DNA from: an uncultured Clostridium sp.
GTDB lineage: Bacteria; Bacillota; Clostridia; TANB77; CAG-508
Direction of reading: 5' to 3'
Assembly: GCA_946495905.1 (NCBI GenBank)
Contig: CAMMEP010000003.1
Span: 1-34,671, forward strand
Length of the DNA stretch: 34,671 bases
Each line of letters begins with the position of its first letter. The first letter of the stretch is position 1. Position numbers and translations under genes: made by a program. The notes under the pieces were generated by a model. The model searched no databases and was not told where the DNA came from. It saw nothing but the letters and a program-made list of their open reading frames with translations. Positions 7,619 to 15,352 of the stretch are shown here, in pieces.

Positions 7619-9175
7619 TTATTTAATTTCACCTTTCAAATTTTCTTGTACGGTTGTATTGAACATTTCTAAATAATTTTTTCCTTTTGCTAATTGCATG
7701 ATATCTTCTAAATCTGTTATGGTTTCATTAAATATCATTTCCGTATTATAGTGACATACTTTCTCATATAAATGAAAAAATAATCTTTGTGTTAGTTTTT
7801 TTCTTGCTTCTAAATCGTCTTCTGTATCTTTTTCTGTTGTTAGCATATTCTTTTCTAAGAAATACGAATCTATTTTATCAGATTCCGTATTATACTTATT
7901 TAAGTTAGCCTTAATTTCATTATTTATTATTTTTCTTAGCTCTCCCCATTTGATGTTTTTCATTCCTTTTAGATAATAATTATCTAACTCTTCATTTGTG
8001 CTTTCTATCCATTCTATTTCAAACTTATCCTCTAGATAAGAATCCGTTTTTTCCCCTTTTGCATCTTCTACTGCTAAAACAAATAAATTGCTAGGTAAAT
8101 AAATAAATTTATTTCTTTCTGCAGCTCCAAACAAGTATGTTCCTATTACCGTATCCTGTATTTCAAATTGGCTTCTTCCATCTTCTCTTCGTTCTAATAA
8201 ATTAATAGCATCACCAAAAATCTCAAATAAATCTCCTTTATTAATAGATTCAATTATTAAATAAAAATTTATTTTTGGATAATCTAATGCTCTTTTTAAT
8301 ATCTTGTAAAAAGCTCCTGCTGCATATTTGGATGATGTTTTTTCTATTCCATATAAGAATTCTTCTTTAGTATATTTAGGATGAAATACTACTTTTTCAT
8401 ATTGGCTACCATTTATTACCATAGGATTGCCTCTTTCATCTTTTATTACATTCCCTTTTTGATCTTTTTTGTATAAATATTGTTCCATCATTTTTTGTTT
8501 TTTTCCTATTGCGGTATATCCTCTATATAGCTTATTAATGCCTTTTTGTACTTTTACATCGGGGCTTATTTCTTCTATCTCTTCTTTATTTTCTATTTCC
8601 TCATATAGACTTTTGTTTTCTAATGTTCCAAATTTTTTTGCAGTCTCATGCTTCTTATATAAATCTATTAGATAGTCCATATCTTCATAAAATTCTTTTT
8701 CATTAAACTTGCTTAAGTCATAAACTTTTGATATAATGACCCCATCTACAAAAACTGTTTTATACTCAAAGCCATGTTTTAGGTATGGAGTTAAAGACGA
8801 ATATTCTTTAATATATTGATTTTTTGTTTCTATTATTTCTTCTTTTGTCTTATTCGTTTGTCCAAATCCTAACCATGCAGATATTTTGCCTTGACTTTCA
8901 AACGAAAGCCCTGCATAATGACCTTTTGTTCCCTTTTTGTTTTCGTCTGTATATAACTGAACCCATGGGCTAAGCGATCTATTATATGACGGTCCAAGCT
9001 TAATCTTTACATTAATATCATTATACTTTAAAAATTTATTTAGTTCTCGATTTAGTCTTTCAGGAAGTTCTTCATCTATTAATCTTCTTTGAACACCTTT
9101 TTCTAATTTTATTTCTTTCAAATTAAGTGGATATATTTTTTGAATATATTCAAAATTCTCTTTAATGTTCTGCAT
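7619..9175 (-). CDS. McrB-like protein with degenerate AAA+ motifs
   Basis: A 518-aa protein. The N-terminal 60-180 region resembles the McrB N-terminal DUF3578 fold (GPSYNRSLSPWVQLY, HYAGLSFESQGKISAWLGFGQ). The AAA+ landmarks of McrB then occur in the right order but altered: GINKLYRGYTAIGKK (about 212-226) where GPPGTGKT is expected; FHPKYTKEEFLYGI (264-277), equivalent to the FHxSYSYEDF segment; FYLIIESINKGD (304-315), where LIIDEINRGN is expected; and SNLFVLAVEDAKGEKTDSYLEDKF, where NTADRS and the arginine finger should be. A C-terminal DKIDSYFLEKN recalls the IGHSYF segment. Walker A, Walker B and arginine finger all look lost, suggesting a non-hydrolysing scaffold. It is first in a two-gene operon with its own promoter, and the ribosome binding site is AGGAATGAGG. 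No McrC nuclease is present. Confidence 0.7.
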   Translation of the reverse strand: MQNIKENFEYIQKIYPLNLKEIKLEKGVQRRLIDEELPERLNRELNKFLKYNDINVKIKLGPSYNRSLSPWVQLYTDENKKGTKGHYAGLSFESQGKISAWLGFGQTNKTKEEIIETKNQYIKEYSSLTPYLKHGFEYKTVFVDGVIISKVYDLSKFNEKEFYEDMDYLIDLYKKHETAKKFGTLENKSLYEEIENKEEIEEISPDVKVQKGINKLYRGYTAIGKKQKMMEQYLYKKDQKGNVIKDERGNPMVINGSQYEKVVFHPKYTKEEFLYGIEKTSSKYAAGAFYKILKRALDYPKINFYLIIESINKGDLFEIFGDAINLLERREDGRSQFEIQDTVIGTYLFGAAERNKFIYLPSNLFVLAVEDAKGEKTDSYLEDKFEIEWIESTNEELDNYYLKGMKNIKWGELRKIINNEIKANLNKYNTESDKIDSYFLEKNMLTTEKDTEDDLEARKKLTQRLFFHLYEKVCHYNTEMIFNETITDLEDIMQLAKGKNYLEMFNTTVQENLKGEIK

Positions 9176-9228
9176 TATTACCTCATTCCTTTCTACAATT
9201 TAGCTATTGTCTTTCATTATAGGAACAG

Positions 9229-9291
9229 TGTGTATTAGTGAAAGCACTCTTTCAACGCACACATGTGCACTTCGCTTCACGAATATACACA
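9229..9291. other. Palindromic leader hairpin of the McrB-like operon
   Basis: Between promoter and first gene, TGTGTATTAGTGAAAGC pairs imperfectly with GCTTCACGAATATACACA, enclosing GCACACATGTGC-type inner pairing. It lies in the presumed 5' leader. The rest of the 364-base gap (9176-9539) holds the promoter at 9310-9338 and the terminator at 9451-9492; I see no gene in it. Confidence 0.5.
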
Positions 9292-9309
9292 GCACTATTA
9301 TTTACGAAT

Positions 9310-9338
9310 ACTATAACATGTATTTTTCTTCCTGTCAA
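9310..9338 (-). promoter_or_regulatory. Promoter of the McrB-like operon
   Basis: Minus-strand TTGACA (9333-9338), 17-base spacer, TATAGT (9310-9315), about 135 bases upstream of the McrB-like start. The hexamers match sigma-A consensus at 11 of 12 positions. Confidence 0.8.
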
Positions 9339-9450
9339 TGCGTATTTTATAATTTACGTATTTTTTACTCATTTTTCACATCTTTTTTACATATTTTTGT
9401 AGTCCTTGTATGCTAAAAGTAGCTCTTTTTAATAGTTTTTATTAAAATTT

Positions 9451-9492
9451 AAAAAGTGCACTCTAGCTTATAAAAGCTGATATGCACTTTTT
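9451..9492 (-). terminator. Intrinsic terminator after the InlB-repeat surface protein
   Basis: Arms AAAAAGTGCA and TGCACTTTTT with an inner CAGCTT/AAGCTAG pairing, 48 bases past the stop. Because A- and T-runs flank both sides it could work in both directions. Confidence 0.75.
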
Positions 9493-9539
9493 TACTTTTA
9501 ATTTAATAAAGTTTGATTCAATATTTTTAATGTTAGTAT

Positions 9540-11453
9540 TTACTTTGGAACAGCAGTAAATGTAATATTTACCGAATAAGAAAATCTCATATTTGGATCA
9601 TCTGCCTCATCAAATACTCTTATACTGCAACGTGAACCAGCAGGTAATGATATTGTAGTATTTATAGTTTCATAACTAGAATAATTACTTTCATAATATT
9701 TATAAATTATATTTCTATTAAGAGAATCATTTACATATAACATAACTTTTCCTGTAACCCAACCATCTAATGCGCCTCCACTAACATCTCCTGATATTGT
9801 TAAATTTACATCGCAATTAGCATAAATTTGTGCTCCCGAACCATACCAAGATATTGCATTTCCACTTAATGTATGTGAATTTAGATAATGATAATCTGTA
9901 TAGGTTCCACTCAAAGCGACTAAAGTTCCATGTCTTGGTGACATATCTGCATATCCAGAAATGTAAGCAGTTGATGTTGTATACGTTTGCTTCCACGTAG
10001 CATAAAATGTTGTATTTGCTGACAATGTAACTGTTGCTCCTGCATTATATTTTGTTCCTGATGCACTTCCCATTGCCCAGTTTACAAAACTATAATTGGT
10101 TCTTGTGAATCCATTACTCCTTAATGTAAAGCTTGGATTACTATAATTTCCTGCAGAGTTATAGTACCTTGTTCCCGTTTGACTTGCTGTACTTCCTCCT
10201 GTATTTCCATTTCCACTATATGATAAGGTTATTGTTTGTGTATATTTTCCATAGTATGTTGCATTTGAACTTAATGTTACACTTCCTCCATTGCTTACTG
10301 CTGTTGAGCCTGTTGCACTTGTTGATGTTGTCCAACCTGCTGCTGTCCATCCAGATAATCCATTTTGACTTAAAGTAAAGCTTGGATTTGCTGCATTTCC
10401 GTTATTGTAATATTTTGCTTTTGTTTCTGTTGTTGCACTAGAGGATCCGTTATACTTCGTTACTGTTACATTTTGACTAAATACTGCATACAACGTCATA
10501 TTGCTTGTTTCCATTGTTTTACTACTTAATACACTTGAACTTGCTGTTGTATCTTCTCTCCAACCCACAAATGTATATCCACTTTTACTTGGCGTGAAGT
10601 TTAGTCCTGTAATTACAGATTCACCTGTACTAAATTGTTGTGTTTGTGTATTTCCTGAATCAATATTATAAGTTACTGTATATAACTGCGTTGTACTTAC
10701 TTCTATGCTCGCTTCTGTTTCATTTCCTGCTTCATCTTTTACTACTACTTTTAAGGTATAACTTGTTCCTGCTGTTAATCCAGTATAGTTATAGCTTGCC
10801 TCTGTATTTGATGCTTTTTGCTCATTGTTTAAATAATATGTATATGTATCTGTTGTTGCCAATCCGCTTTCTTCGTCACTTGCTATTACATTTACTTTTA
10901 TGCTTGTATTTGTTGTTTCTGCTACTTGTATTTCTACTTTTGGTGGTATTTCATCTAAAATACTTGCACTCGCATAATCTCCTACATTTATTCCATCTGT
11001 CAATCTTGCATATACCGTATCTCCATGTTTTAGTTCACTAATACTTCCATTATTTTCTATTCTTATCCATTCTCCTTCTGTAGTAGCATTTACTTGATAT
11101 TCAATATAGTAACTTGTATTTGTGCTTACTGTGATACTTGCCTGCCTATTACTCCATATTATCTCTCCAAACTCTATTGTTCCTTGTATAATATTAACTG
11201 GAAAATCAGCTTCTCCATTCATCATATTGGCATATTTTGACAACAAATCATTCATTTTTATTCCTTCCTCTGCTATTACATTTGCTGCCCCATCACTTGT
11301 TCCCTTTATTTGTGCTATTAATCCATTATCTCCAAATGCCATATTTATCGTTATTGTAGATAAAATAATAATTATTATAATGGTTACTACTAATGCCACT
11401 AATGTAATTCCTTTTTCTTGTTTTATTTTTCTTAATTTAATTGTTCTATTCAT
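9540..11453 (-). CDS. Pilin-like N-terminus surface protein with InlB-type repeats
   Basis: A 637-aa exported protein. Residues 1-40 form a prepilin-like signal: a basic leader, then KG followed by ITLVALVVTIIIIIILSTI, so a prepilin peptidase could cut after the Gly; the usual Glu at +5 is Ala. A fibronectin-III-like module follows (about 165-260, with DEESGLATTD and YTLKVVVKDEAGN). Next come three InlB B / Listeria-Bacteroides-type repeats (about 260-500; GYTFVGWRED, LYAVFSQN, FYATWKQ), then a Ser/Tyr-rich beta domain. Residues 40-75 include AFGDNGLI, shared with the second pilin-like protein at 31603-32850. Ribosome binding site AGGGGGAACAT. Probably an adhesin or surface filament component; substrate unknown. 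It is monocistronic, with a terminator 48 bases downstream. Confidence 0.8.
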   Translation of the reverse strand: MNRTIKLRKIKQEKGITLVALVVTIIIIIILSTITINMAFGDNGLIAQIKGTSDGAANVIAEEGIKMNDLLSKYANMMNGEADFPVNIIQGTIEFGEIIWSNRQASITVSTNTSYYIEYQVNATTEGEWIRIENNGSISELKHGDTVYARLTDGINVGDYASASILDEIPPKVEIQVAETTNTSIKVNVIASDEESGLATTDTYTYYLNNEQKASNTEASYNYTGLTAGTSYTLKVVVKDEAGNETEASIEVSTTQLYTVTYNIDSGNTQTQQFSTGESVITGLNFTPSKSGYTFVGWREDTTASSSVLSSKTMETSNMTLYAVFSQNVTVTKYNGSSSATTETKAKYYNNGNAANPSFTLSQNGLSGWTAAGWTTSTSATGSTAVSNGGSVTLSSNATYYGKYTQTITLSYSGNGNTGGSTASQTGTRYYNSAGNYSNPSFTLRSNGFTRTNYSFVNWAMGSASGTKYNAGATVTLSANTTFYATWKQTYTTSTAYISGYADMSPRHGTLVALSGTYTDYHYLNSHTLSGNAISWYGSGAQIYANCDVNLTISGDVSGGALDGWVTGKVMLYVNDSLNRNIIYKYYESNYSSYETINTTISLPAGSRCSIRVFDEADDPNMRFSYSVNITFTAVPK

Positions 11454-11584
11454 ATGTTCCCCCTTGTTTTTTTATTTAATTTATTTACAAGTTCTTTTCT
11501 TGTTTTTTGTATTTTTCATAAGTGCTTTTTTATTATATAGAGAGCAATACTTTTCCATATGTTAGTATTCATTTTATTTTGCAT

Positions 11585-11767
11585 TCATTTTAAATTGCAT
11601 AGATAACACATAAAAGGATAGGTTATATGTTTCAGTCCTGGTTGACTTACTTCATAACCTATCCTTTTTAGATATCTATTTATTTTATTTTTTGCATCAC
11701 AAATAAAGCTTATTGCTTTAGAATATAGCTCCCTCCCTCTCTCTACAACTATAAGGGTTCTAGCCAT
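11585..11767 (-). CDS. 60-aa hypothetical protein (orphan cassette)
   Basis: A short basic protein (MARTLIVVERGRELYSKAIS...). Support comes from AAAGGAGG in front of the ATG and a near-consensus promoter. No family recognised and no membrane segment. A perfect 15-bp inverted repeat (11612-11626 with 11654-11668) lies inside its last third, which is odd for coding sequence: the gene may really be shorter, or the hairpin may act as an internal terminator. It is one of several single-gene units in the window that have a consensus promoter and a strong ribosome binding site. Confidence 0.5.
   Translation of the reverse strand: MARTLIVVERGRELYSKAISFICDAKNKINRYLKRIGYEVSQPGLKHITYPFMCYLCNLK
11612..11668. 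repeat. Perfect 15-bp inverted repeat inside the 60-aa gene
   Basis: AAAAGGATAGGTTAT pairs exactly with ATAACCTATCCTTTT around a 27-base loop. On the plus strand it is followed by five T residues, on the minus strand by four, so termination in either direction is possible. Confidence 0.6.
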
Positions 11768-11811
11768 TTATTTCTTTCCTCCTTTGTGCTCTTTACTTTA
11801 TTTTCAAAATT

Positions 11812-11840
11812 ATTATATCAGTACTATTTCTTCTTTTCAA
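11812..11840 (-). promoter_or_regulatory. Promoter of the 60-aa gene
   Basis: Minus-strand TTGAAA (11835-11840), 17-base spacer, TATAAT (11812-11817). Confidence 0.7.
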
Positions 11841-11879
11841 GTACTTTTTAGTAAAATTTTAATTAATTCTTCTTATTAT

Positions 11880-12121
11880 GTTACTGTTCAGTGTAATTTT
11901 CTATTTAAAGTCTTAGTAGGATGTATATTTAGAAAATTTTGAAGTACCGCGCAGCGACCAAACGAGCTTTGTAAAAGCGAGTGCGAGTTGGAGAAACCTA
12001 GCACAATTTTAAAATTTTTTTTTAAAATTGTGGTTAGATGGTTTCGACCAGTAAGGTACAAAAAATTTTATAAATATACATCCTACTAAGACGAAGAATG
12101 CACTTTATGCTGAACAGTAAC
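11880..12121. repeat. Nested palindromic element, MITE-like
   Basis: A 242-base palindrome with three levels. Outer arms GTTACTGTTCAG / CTGAACAGTAAC are at 11880-11891 and 12110-12121. A perfect 22-bp pair lies at 11910-11931 and 12071-12092 (GATGTATATTTA and its complement at its inner end). Inside are GTACC/GGTAC and a long hairpin CACAATTTTAAAA / TTAAAATTGTG. No open frame of note. It explains most of the 412-base gap between the 60-aa and 68-aa genes. Its ATGTATATTT arm is shared with the element at 16768-16902. Confidence 0.7.
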
Positions 12122-12148
12122 CTTATTATTTTCTTTTACAATATTAAA

Positions 12149-12170
12149 GCCCGTCCATTTAGGAACAGGC
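12149..12170 (-). terminator. Possible terminator of the 68-aa gene
   Basis: Minus-strand GCCTGTTCC-TAAAT-GGACGGGC forms an 8-bp stem with one bulge, 9 bases after the stop, followed by TTTAATATT. The T-run is poor. Confidence 0.45.
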
Positions 12171-12179
12171 ATTATAAAA

Positions 12180-12386
12180 TTATTTTTCATCTAAGTACAG
12201 CCTTTTTATGGTAGGCACATTGCTCAGACAAATCTTTCCAGTCCTCTTATCTCCAAAATAAGTATCCTGGTCTTTTGCTTCACATGCTTCTATCAGCCTT
12301 CTGCAAGCCTCCCGTCCACATGCTTTCATTGTTCCGTCTTCATTGAAAACAGCCTCATATGCTTCCTTAATTGATAAGTTTGCCAT
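12180..12386 (-). CDS. 68-aa hypothetical protein (orphan cassette)
   Basis: A small soluble protein beginning MANLSIKEAYEAVFNEDGTM, with three cysteines (C23, C28, C35, in CGREACRRLIEAC) and a second in-line Cys near residue 53. The ATG follows AAAGGAGGTAATTTTTT, a near-perfect ribosome binding site, and a promoter overlaps the end of the DUF6320 gene. Base use is more GC-rich than in the neighbours (GCC, CGT, CTG-type codons). No family recognised. A zinc or redox role for the Cys residues would be a guess. Confidence 0.7.
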   Translation of the reverse strand: MANLSIKEAYEAVFNEDGTMKACGREACRRLIEACEAKDQDTYFGDKRTGKICLSNVPTIKRLYLDEK

Positions 12387-12418
12387 AAAAAATTACCTCC
12401 TTTAGGTTTGATACTAGC

Positions 12419-12447
12419 ATTATACTACATATGTAATCTTCTATCAA
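12419..12447 (-). promoter_or_regulatory. Promoter of the 68-aa gene
   Basis: Minus-strand TTGATA (12442-12447), 17-base spacer, TATAAT (12419-12424). The -35 hexamer lies inside the 3' end of the DUF6320 gene. Confidence 0.7.
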
Positions 12448-13006
12448 GCTCTTCTACTATATTTCTACCACATAACAAAAGAGCCATAACAAAGGTAAAT
12501 AAAGCTATTGAGCTAGCAATAATTGTAAAAATTGGTCTCGTTATTATTCCCTCAGAAGTTAGTAATATAATTAATGGAATCATACTAAATACAAAGATAA
12601 TTAGTTGATAAACAGCATATTTGTAATATCGATGTACACTAACAAAAGTAAGTATTAGAATTGTTACATTAGCCACCATGATAATAATAGGAATTGCTAG
12701 ATTAATTGCCCAGCCACTATATCCTAAAATATAATCGATGCATAAAGTAAATAGCGAGATGGCGATAAATTGTATCATTACACTAGAAGCGATATTGATA
12801 TTTCTATGAATGGAATACATTACCGTTATCCAGGAATAGATAATTCCGGCAATTACAATAAGGCACCACAAATACTTAGTAGAAGTACATACATTTACAA
12901 TAACACAAATAATTGCTATTACGATAGAAATAAGTAACATTATTTTTATTGCCAGATTTTCTTTTTTTGCATTTCTTATCTTAGGATATAAAGTCATGTA
13001 CACCAT
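12425..13006 (-). CDS. DUF6320-like membrane protein
   Basis: A 193-aa integral membrane protein with about six hydrophobic segments (from LAIKIMLLISIVIAIICVIV to IASSIALFTFVMALLL) and a polar C-terminus (GRNIVEELDRRLHM). Its start lies 26 bases inside the end of the acyltransferase gene, so the two are translationally linked. DUF6320 proteins typically accompany this acyltransferase and an alpha/beta hydrolase in Bacillota, which fits here. It may help present or export the acylated product, but its function is unknown. Confidence 0.7.
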   Translation of the reverse strand: MVYMTLYPKIRNAKKENLAIKIMLLISIVIAIICVIVNVCTSTKYLWCLIVIAGIIYSWITVMYSIHRNINIASSVMIQFIAISLFTLCIDYILGYSGWAINLAIPIIIMVANVTILILTFVSVHRYYKYAVYQLIIFVFSMIPLIILLTSEGIITRPIFTIIASSIALFTFVMALLLCGRNIVEELDRRLHM

Positions 13007-14255
13007 TCCCTTCTACCGATATTTCAATACCTTCTTGTTTTAGTTTTTTACAAAATTCTTGCTCCACTTCTGTACTTTCTAGTGTTGACGTAAAAGTAAA
13101 TACTAAATTATTCTCAAACGAACATGCAGTGCATTTTATTTTTTCCACTGTTTCTGGTGCAATTAGCATTAAAAATTTATCAATGTATTTTTGATATTCT
13201 CCAATAATACCAATTCTACCTATATTCGAAAACGTGGTTGTTGTATATTTTCTAATTTCTATGTAGCTTAATTTTACGATTACTAGTTTTAAAAATAATG
13301 GTATTAATTTAATAAAAGCATTATTGCCTAACTTAACATTAGCAGACATCGTTTTACTAATTTCTTCCTTTGTTAGCATTTTTTCAAAGTTTTGCTTAAC
13401 GAACTTTAGCATTCCATCAAAAGATTGAAGCATTTTCGTATTCATATCAGCTTGCACCGTGATATAACTAAAAAAGTTGTTTACTGTTTCGGATTTAAAG
13501 TATTTTCTTAAGTCTACTGGTATACATACTTTTATTGGTCTTTTTCCATTATATTTTTGGTAATTAGAATGGTAAATTGCGTAGATAATTATAGCTGTTA
13601 AATACTGTGTTACCGTAACCCCTTTTTCCTTTGCTTTTTCTTTTAACTGTTTTAAATTGATATTAACATGAATGGCACCAATGGCTGCTAAAGGAAGTGT
13701 TCTTCCTTTTAACGCATACGCCTTTTTTCCACCTTTCGTACCTTTTGACTTTTTATTATAATTTTTTAGATAATCATCTTCTGTGCTATTAGATAATTTT
13801 TTCTCTAATCTTAGCTTTTTATTAAATTCCTTGGGATGTGCTAATTCAAGGTAGGTATATACAATTTCTCTTAAAAATATAACGCCACTATTTCCATCGG
13901 TTAAAGAATGGAATATATCCAGATTTATTTTTTTCTCCCAATACGTAACTTTAAATAAATAGTCATTATTGGTATTAGGATCTATGTATTTGCAAGGATA
14001 ATTCTTTTCTTCTTCAATTAAAATATCTTTATTATTATCCTCAAAATAATACCAAAATGCGCCTTTTTTTAATTTCACTTTAAAAGCACTTAAATTTTGA
14101 AGAACTTTATTAACCGCTTCTTTTAAAAGTTTTGGATTAATCTCTTCTTTCAAAACAGCGGACAATCGAAAAACACTACTATACTTTTTGCTCGAAGCAA
14201 TAGGAAATATTTTTGCATAATTATCTAACCTTCTCCAATTATGTGTTTTCTCCAT
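12981..14255 (-). CDS. Condensation-fold acyltransferase (alcohol acetyltransferase/PapA5-like)
   Basis: A 424-aa protein of the CoA-dependent acyltransferase/condensation superfamily. The catalytic motif HxxxDG is visible as FHSLTDGNSG near residue 115. A second landmark is the C-terminal half beginning with KVCIPVDLRKYFKSETVNNF, which resembles the VDLRKYF/NFF segment of this family. The start follows GGAGGTAGGAA. The middle gene of a three-gene set (hydrolase, acyltransferase, DUF6320). The family transfers acyl groups to hydroxyl acceptors; here a lipid or surface glycolipid acceptor is plausible but unproven. Confidence 0.8.
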   Translation of the reverse strand: MEKTHNWRRLDNYAKIFPIASSKKYSSVFRLSAVLKEEINPKLLKEAVNKVLQNLSAFKVKLKKGAFWYYFEDNNKDILIEEEKNYPCKYIDPNTNNDYLFKVTYWEKKINLDIFHSLTDGNSGVIFLREIVYTYLELAHPKEFNKKLRLEKKLSNSTEDDYLKNYNKKSKGTKGGKKAYALKGRTLPLAAIGAIHVNINLKQLKEKAKEKGVTVTQYLTAIIIYAIYHSNYQKYNGKRPIKVCIPVDLRKYFKSETVNNFFSYITVQADMNTKMLQSFDGMLKFVKQNFEKMLTKEEISKTMSANVKLGNNAFIKLIPLFLKLVIVKLSYIEIRKYTTTTFSNIGRIGIIGEYQKYIDKFLMLIAPETVEKIKCTACSFENNLVFTFTSTLESTEVEQEFCKKLKQEGIEISVEGNGVHDFIS

Positions 14256-14308
14256 TTCCTACCTCCTTTTCTCTAGCAACTTTTATTTTATCTTTTTCAG
14301 TAAACATA

Positions 14309-15211
14309 TTATTCTAAAATAATCTCTACTACTTTTTCATACCCATCTTTTGCATGTATATTTTTCTTTTTATGCTTCATGATTACAAAATTATGTATTG
14401 CATCTTCATATTCGATGAATTGAACCTTTCCTTTATTCGCTAATGCGAATTTCTTGGCATCTGGATTTAACATATCTTGTGTACCAGATAACATATAGAT
14501 ATTTTTTAATTTATCTGTTGGTCCTAAAACAGGATTTACTAGATAACTTTTTAATCCGTTTTTTCCTGCATATTTTTTGCCAGATAGCTTTAATAATGGC
14601 TTTTTCAAAACTGGATCTTTAATCGTATCTATTTCAGGATTTTCCATTCTAACATCTAGCCAAGGAGAGATTAAAATTGTTTTATCTGGCAAGCGATTCT
14701 TTAATTTTCCATTTCGTTGGTATAACGCCAAAGCCAAACCTGCACCAGCAGAATCTCCCATTAAAATAAACTGGGCATTTTTTCCTATTTTTTCTACTAT
14801 TTCTTTATAAAATGGCTCCATAAATTTAAAAACTTCTAAATAGGTATGCTCTGGTGCTAATGGATAATCTGGTACAATTAAGGTAGCATTTGTATCATTA
14901 ATAATATCCTTAAAAAAATGCCAATGATACTTTTCAAGTTCCCCTACATACGAGCCACCATGAAGGTACAAGATTACCTTGTGTTTTTCTTTTTTATCTG
15001 CATCGCTATCATTTTCTTCTACTTCATCATCGTTTTGCTCAAATTCTTGCTTACTATCGGAAATAATGAAAATATCTCTTCCCATAAATTTTTCTTGTTT
15101 AAAATGATAGTATCGGAACACATCTTTTGGAAGTCTAGATGTTGCTACTCTTAGTTCATAATATATAATTGCTAATAAAATTAAAAGTACTATAAAAAAT
15201 AATATTACCAT
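14309..15211 (-). CDS. Alpha/beta hydrolase-3 family esterase, membrane-anchored
   Basis: A 300-aa hydrolase with an N-terminal membrane anchor (MVILFFIVLLILLAIIYYEL). The HSL-type oxyanion motif HGGSY, the nucleophile elbow GDSAGAG, an acid in SGTQDMLNPD and the His in DAIHNFV complete the triad. An acidic insert (about residues 55-75) precedes HGG. The ATG at 15211, with AAAGGGGAAAAACT, is preferred over an upstream frame extension to 15262 that lacks a ribosome binding site. It is the first gene of the hydrolase-acyltransferase-DUF6320 operon. Substrate unknown; ester cleavage or acyl handling on the cytoplasmic membrane is inferred. Confidence 0.85.
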   Translation of the reverse strand: MVILFFIVLLILLAIIYYELRVATSRLPKDVFRYYHFKQEKFMGRDIFIISDSKQEFEQNDDEVEENDSDADKKEKHKVILYLHGGSYVGELEKYHWHFFKDIINDTNATLIVPDYPLAPEHTYLEVFKFMEPFYKEIVEKIGKNAQFILMGDSAGAGLALALYQRNGKLKNRLPDKTILISPWLDVRMENPEIDTIKDPVLKKPLLKLSGKKYAGKNGLKSYLVNPVLGPTDKLKNIYMLSGTQDMLNPDAKKFALANKGKVQFIEYEDAIHNFVIMKHKKKNIHAKDGYEKVVEIILE

Positions 15212-15307
15212 AGTTTTTCCCCTTTTTGTTATATTCAATAATCTCTCAATAAATATTATCATACCATATTATTATTTGAATAGCAATTTTTTTATTCACA
15301 AATGCAA

Positions 15308-15350
15308 AAAAATACAAATAAAGTACTTTTCTTCCTTTATTTGTATTTTT
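15308..15350 (-). terminator. Intrinsic terminator after the GT2 gene
   Basis: A 16-bp stem (AAAATACAAATAAAG and complement) follows the GT2 stop immediately, with seven T residues on the minus strand. It separates GT2 from the hydrolase operon. Confidence 0.85.
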
Positions 15351-15352
15351 CG

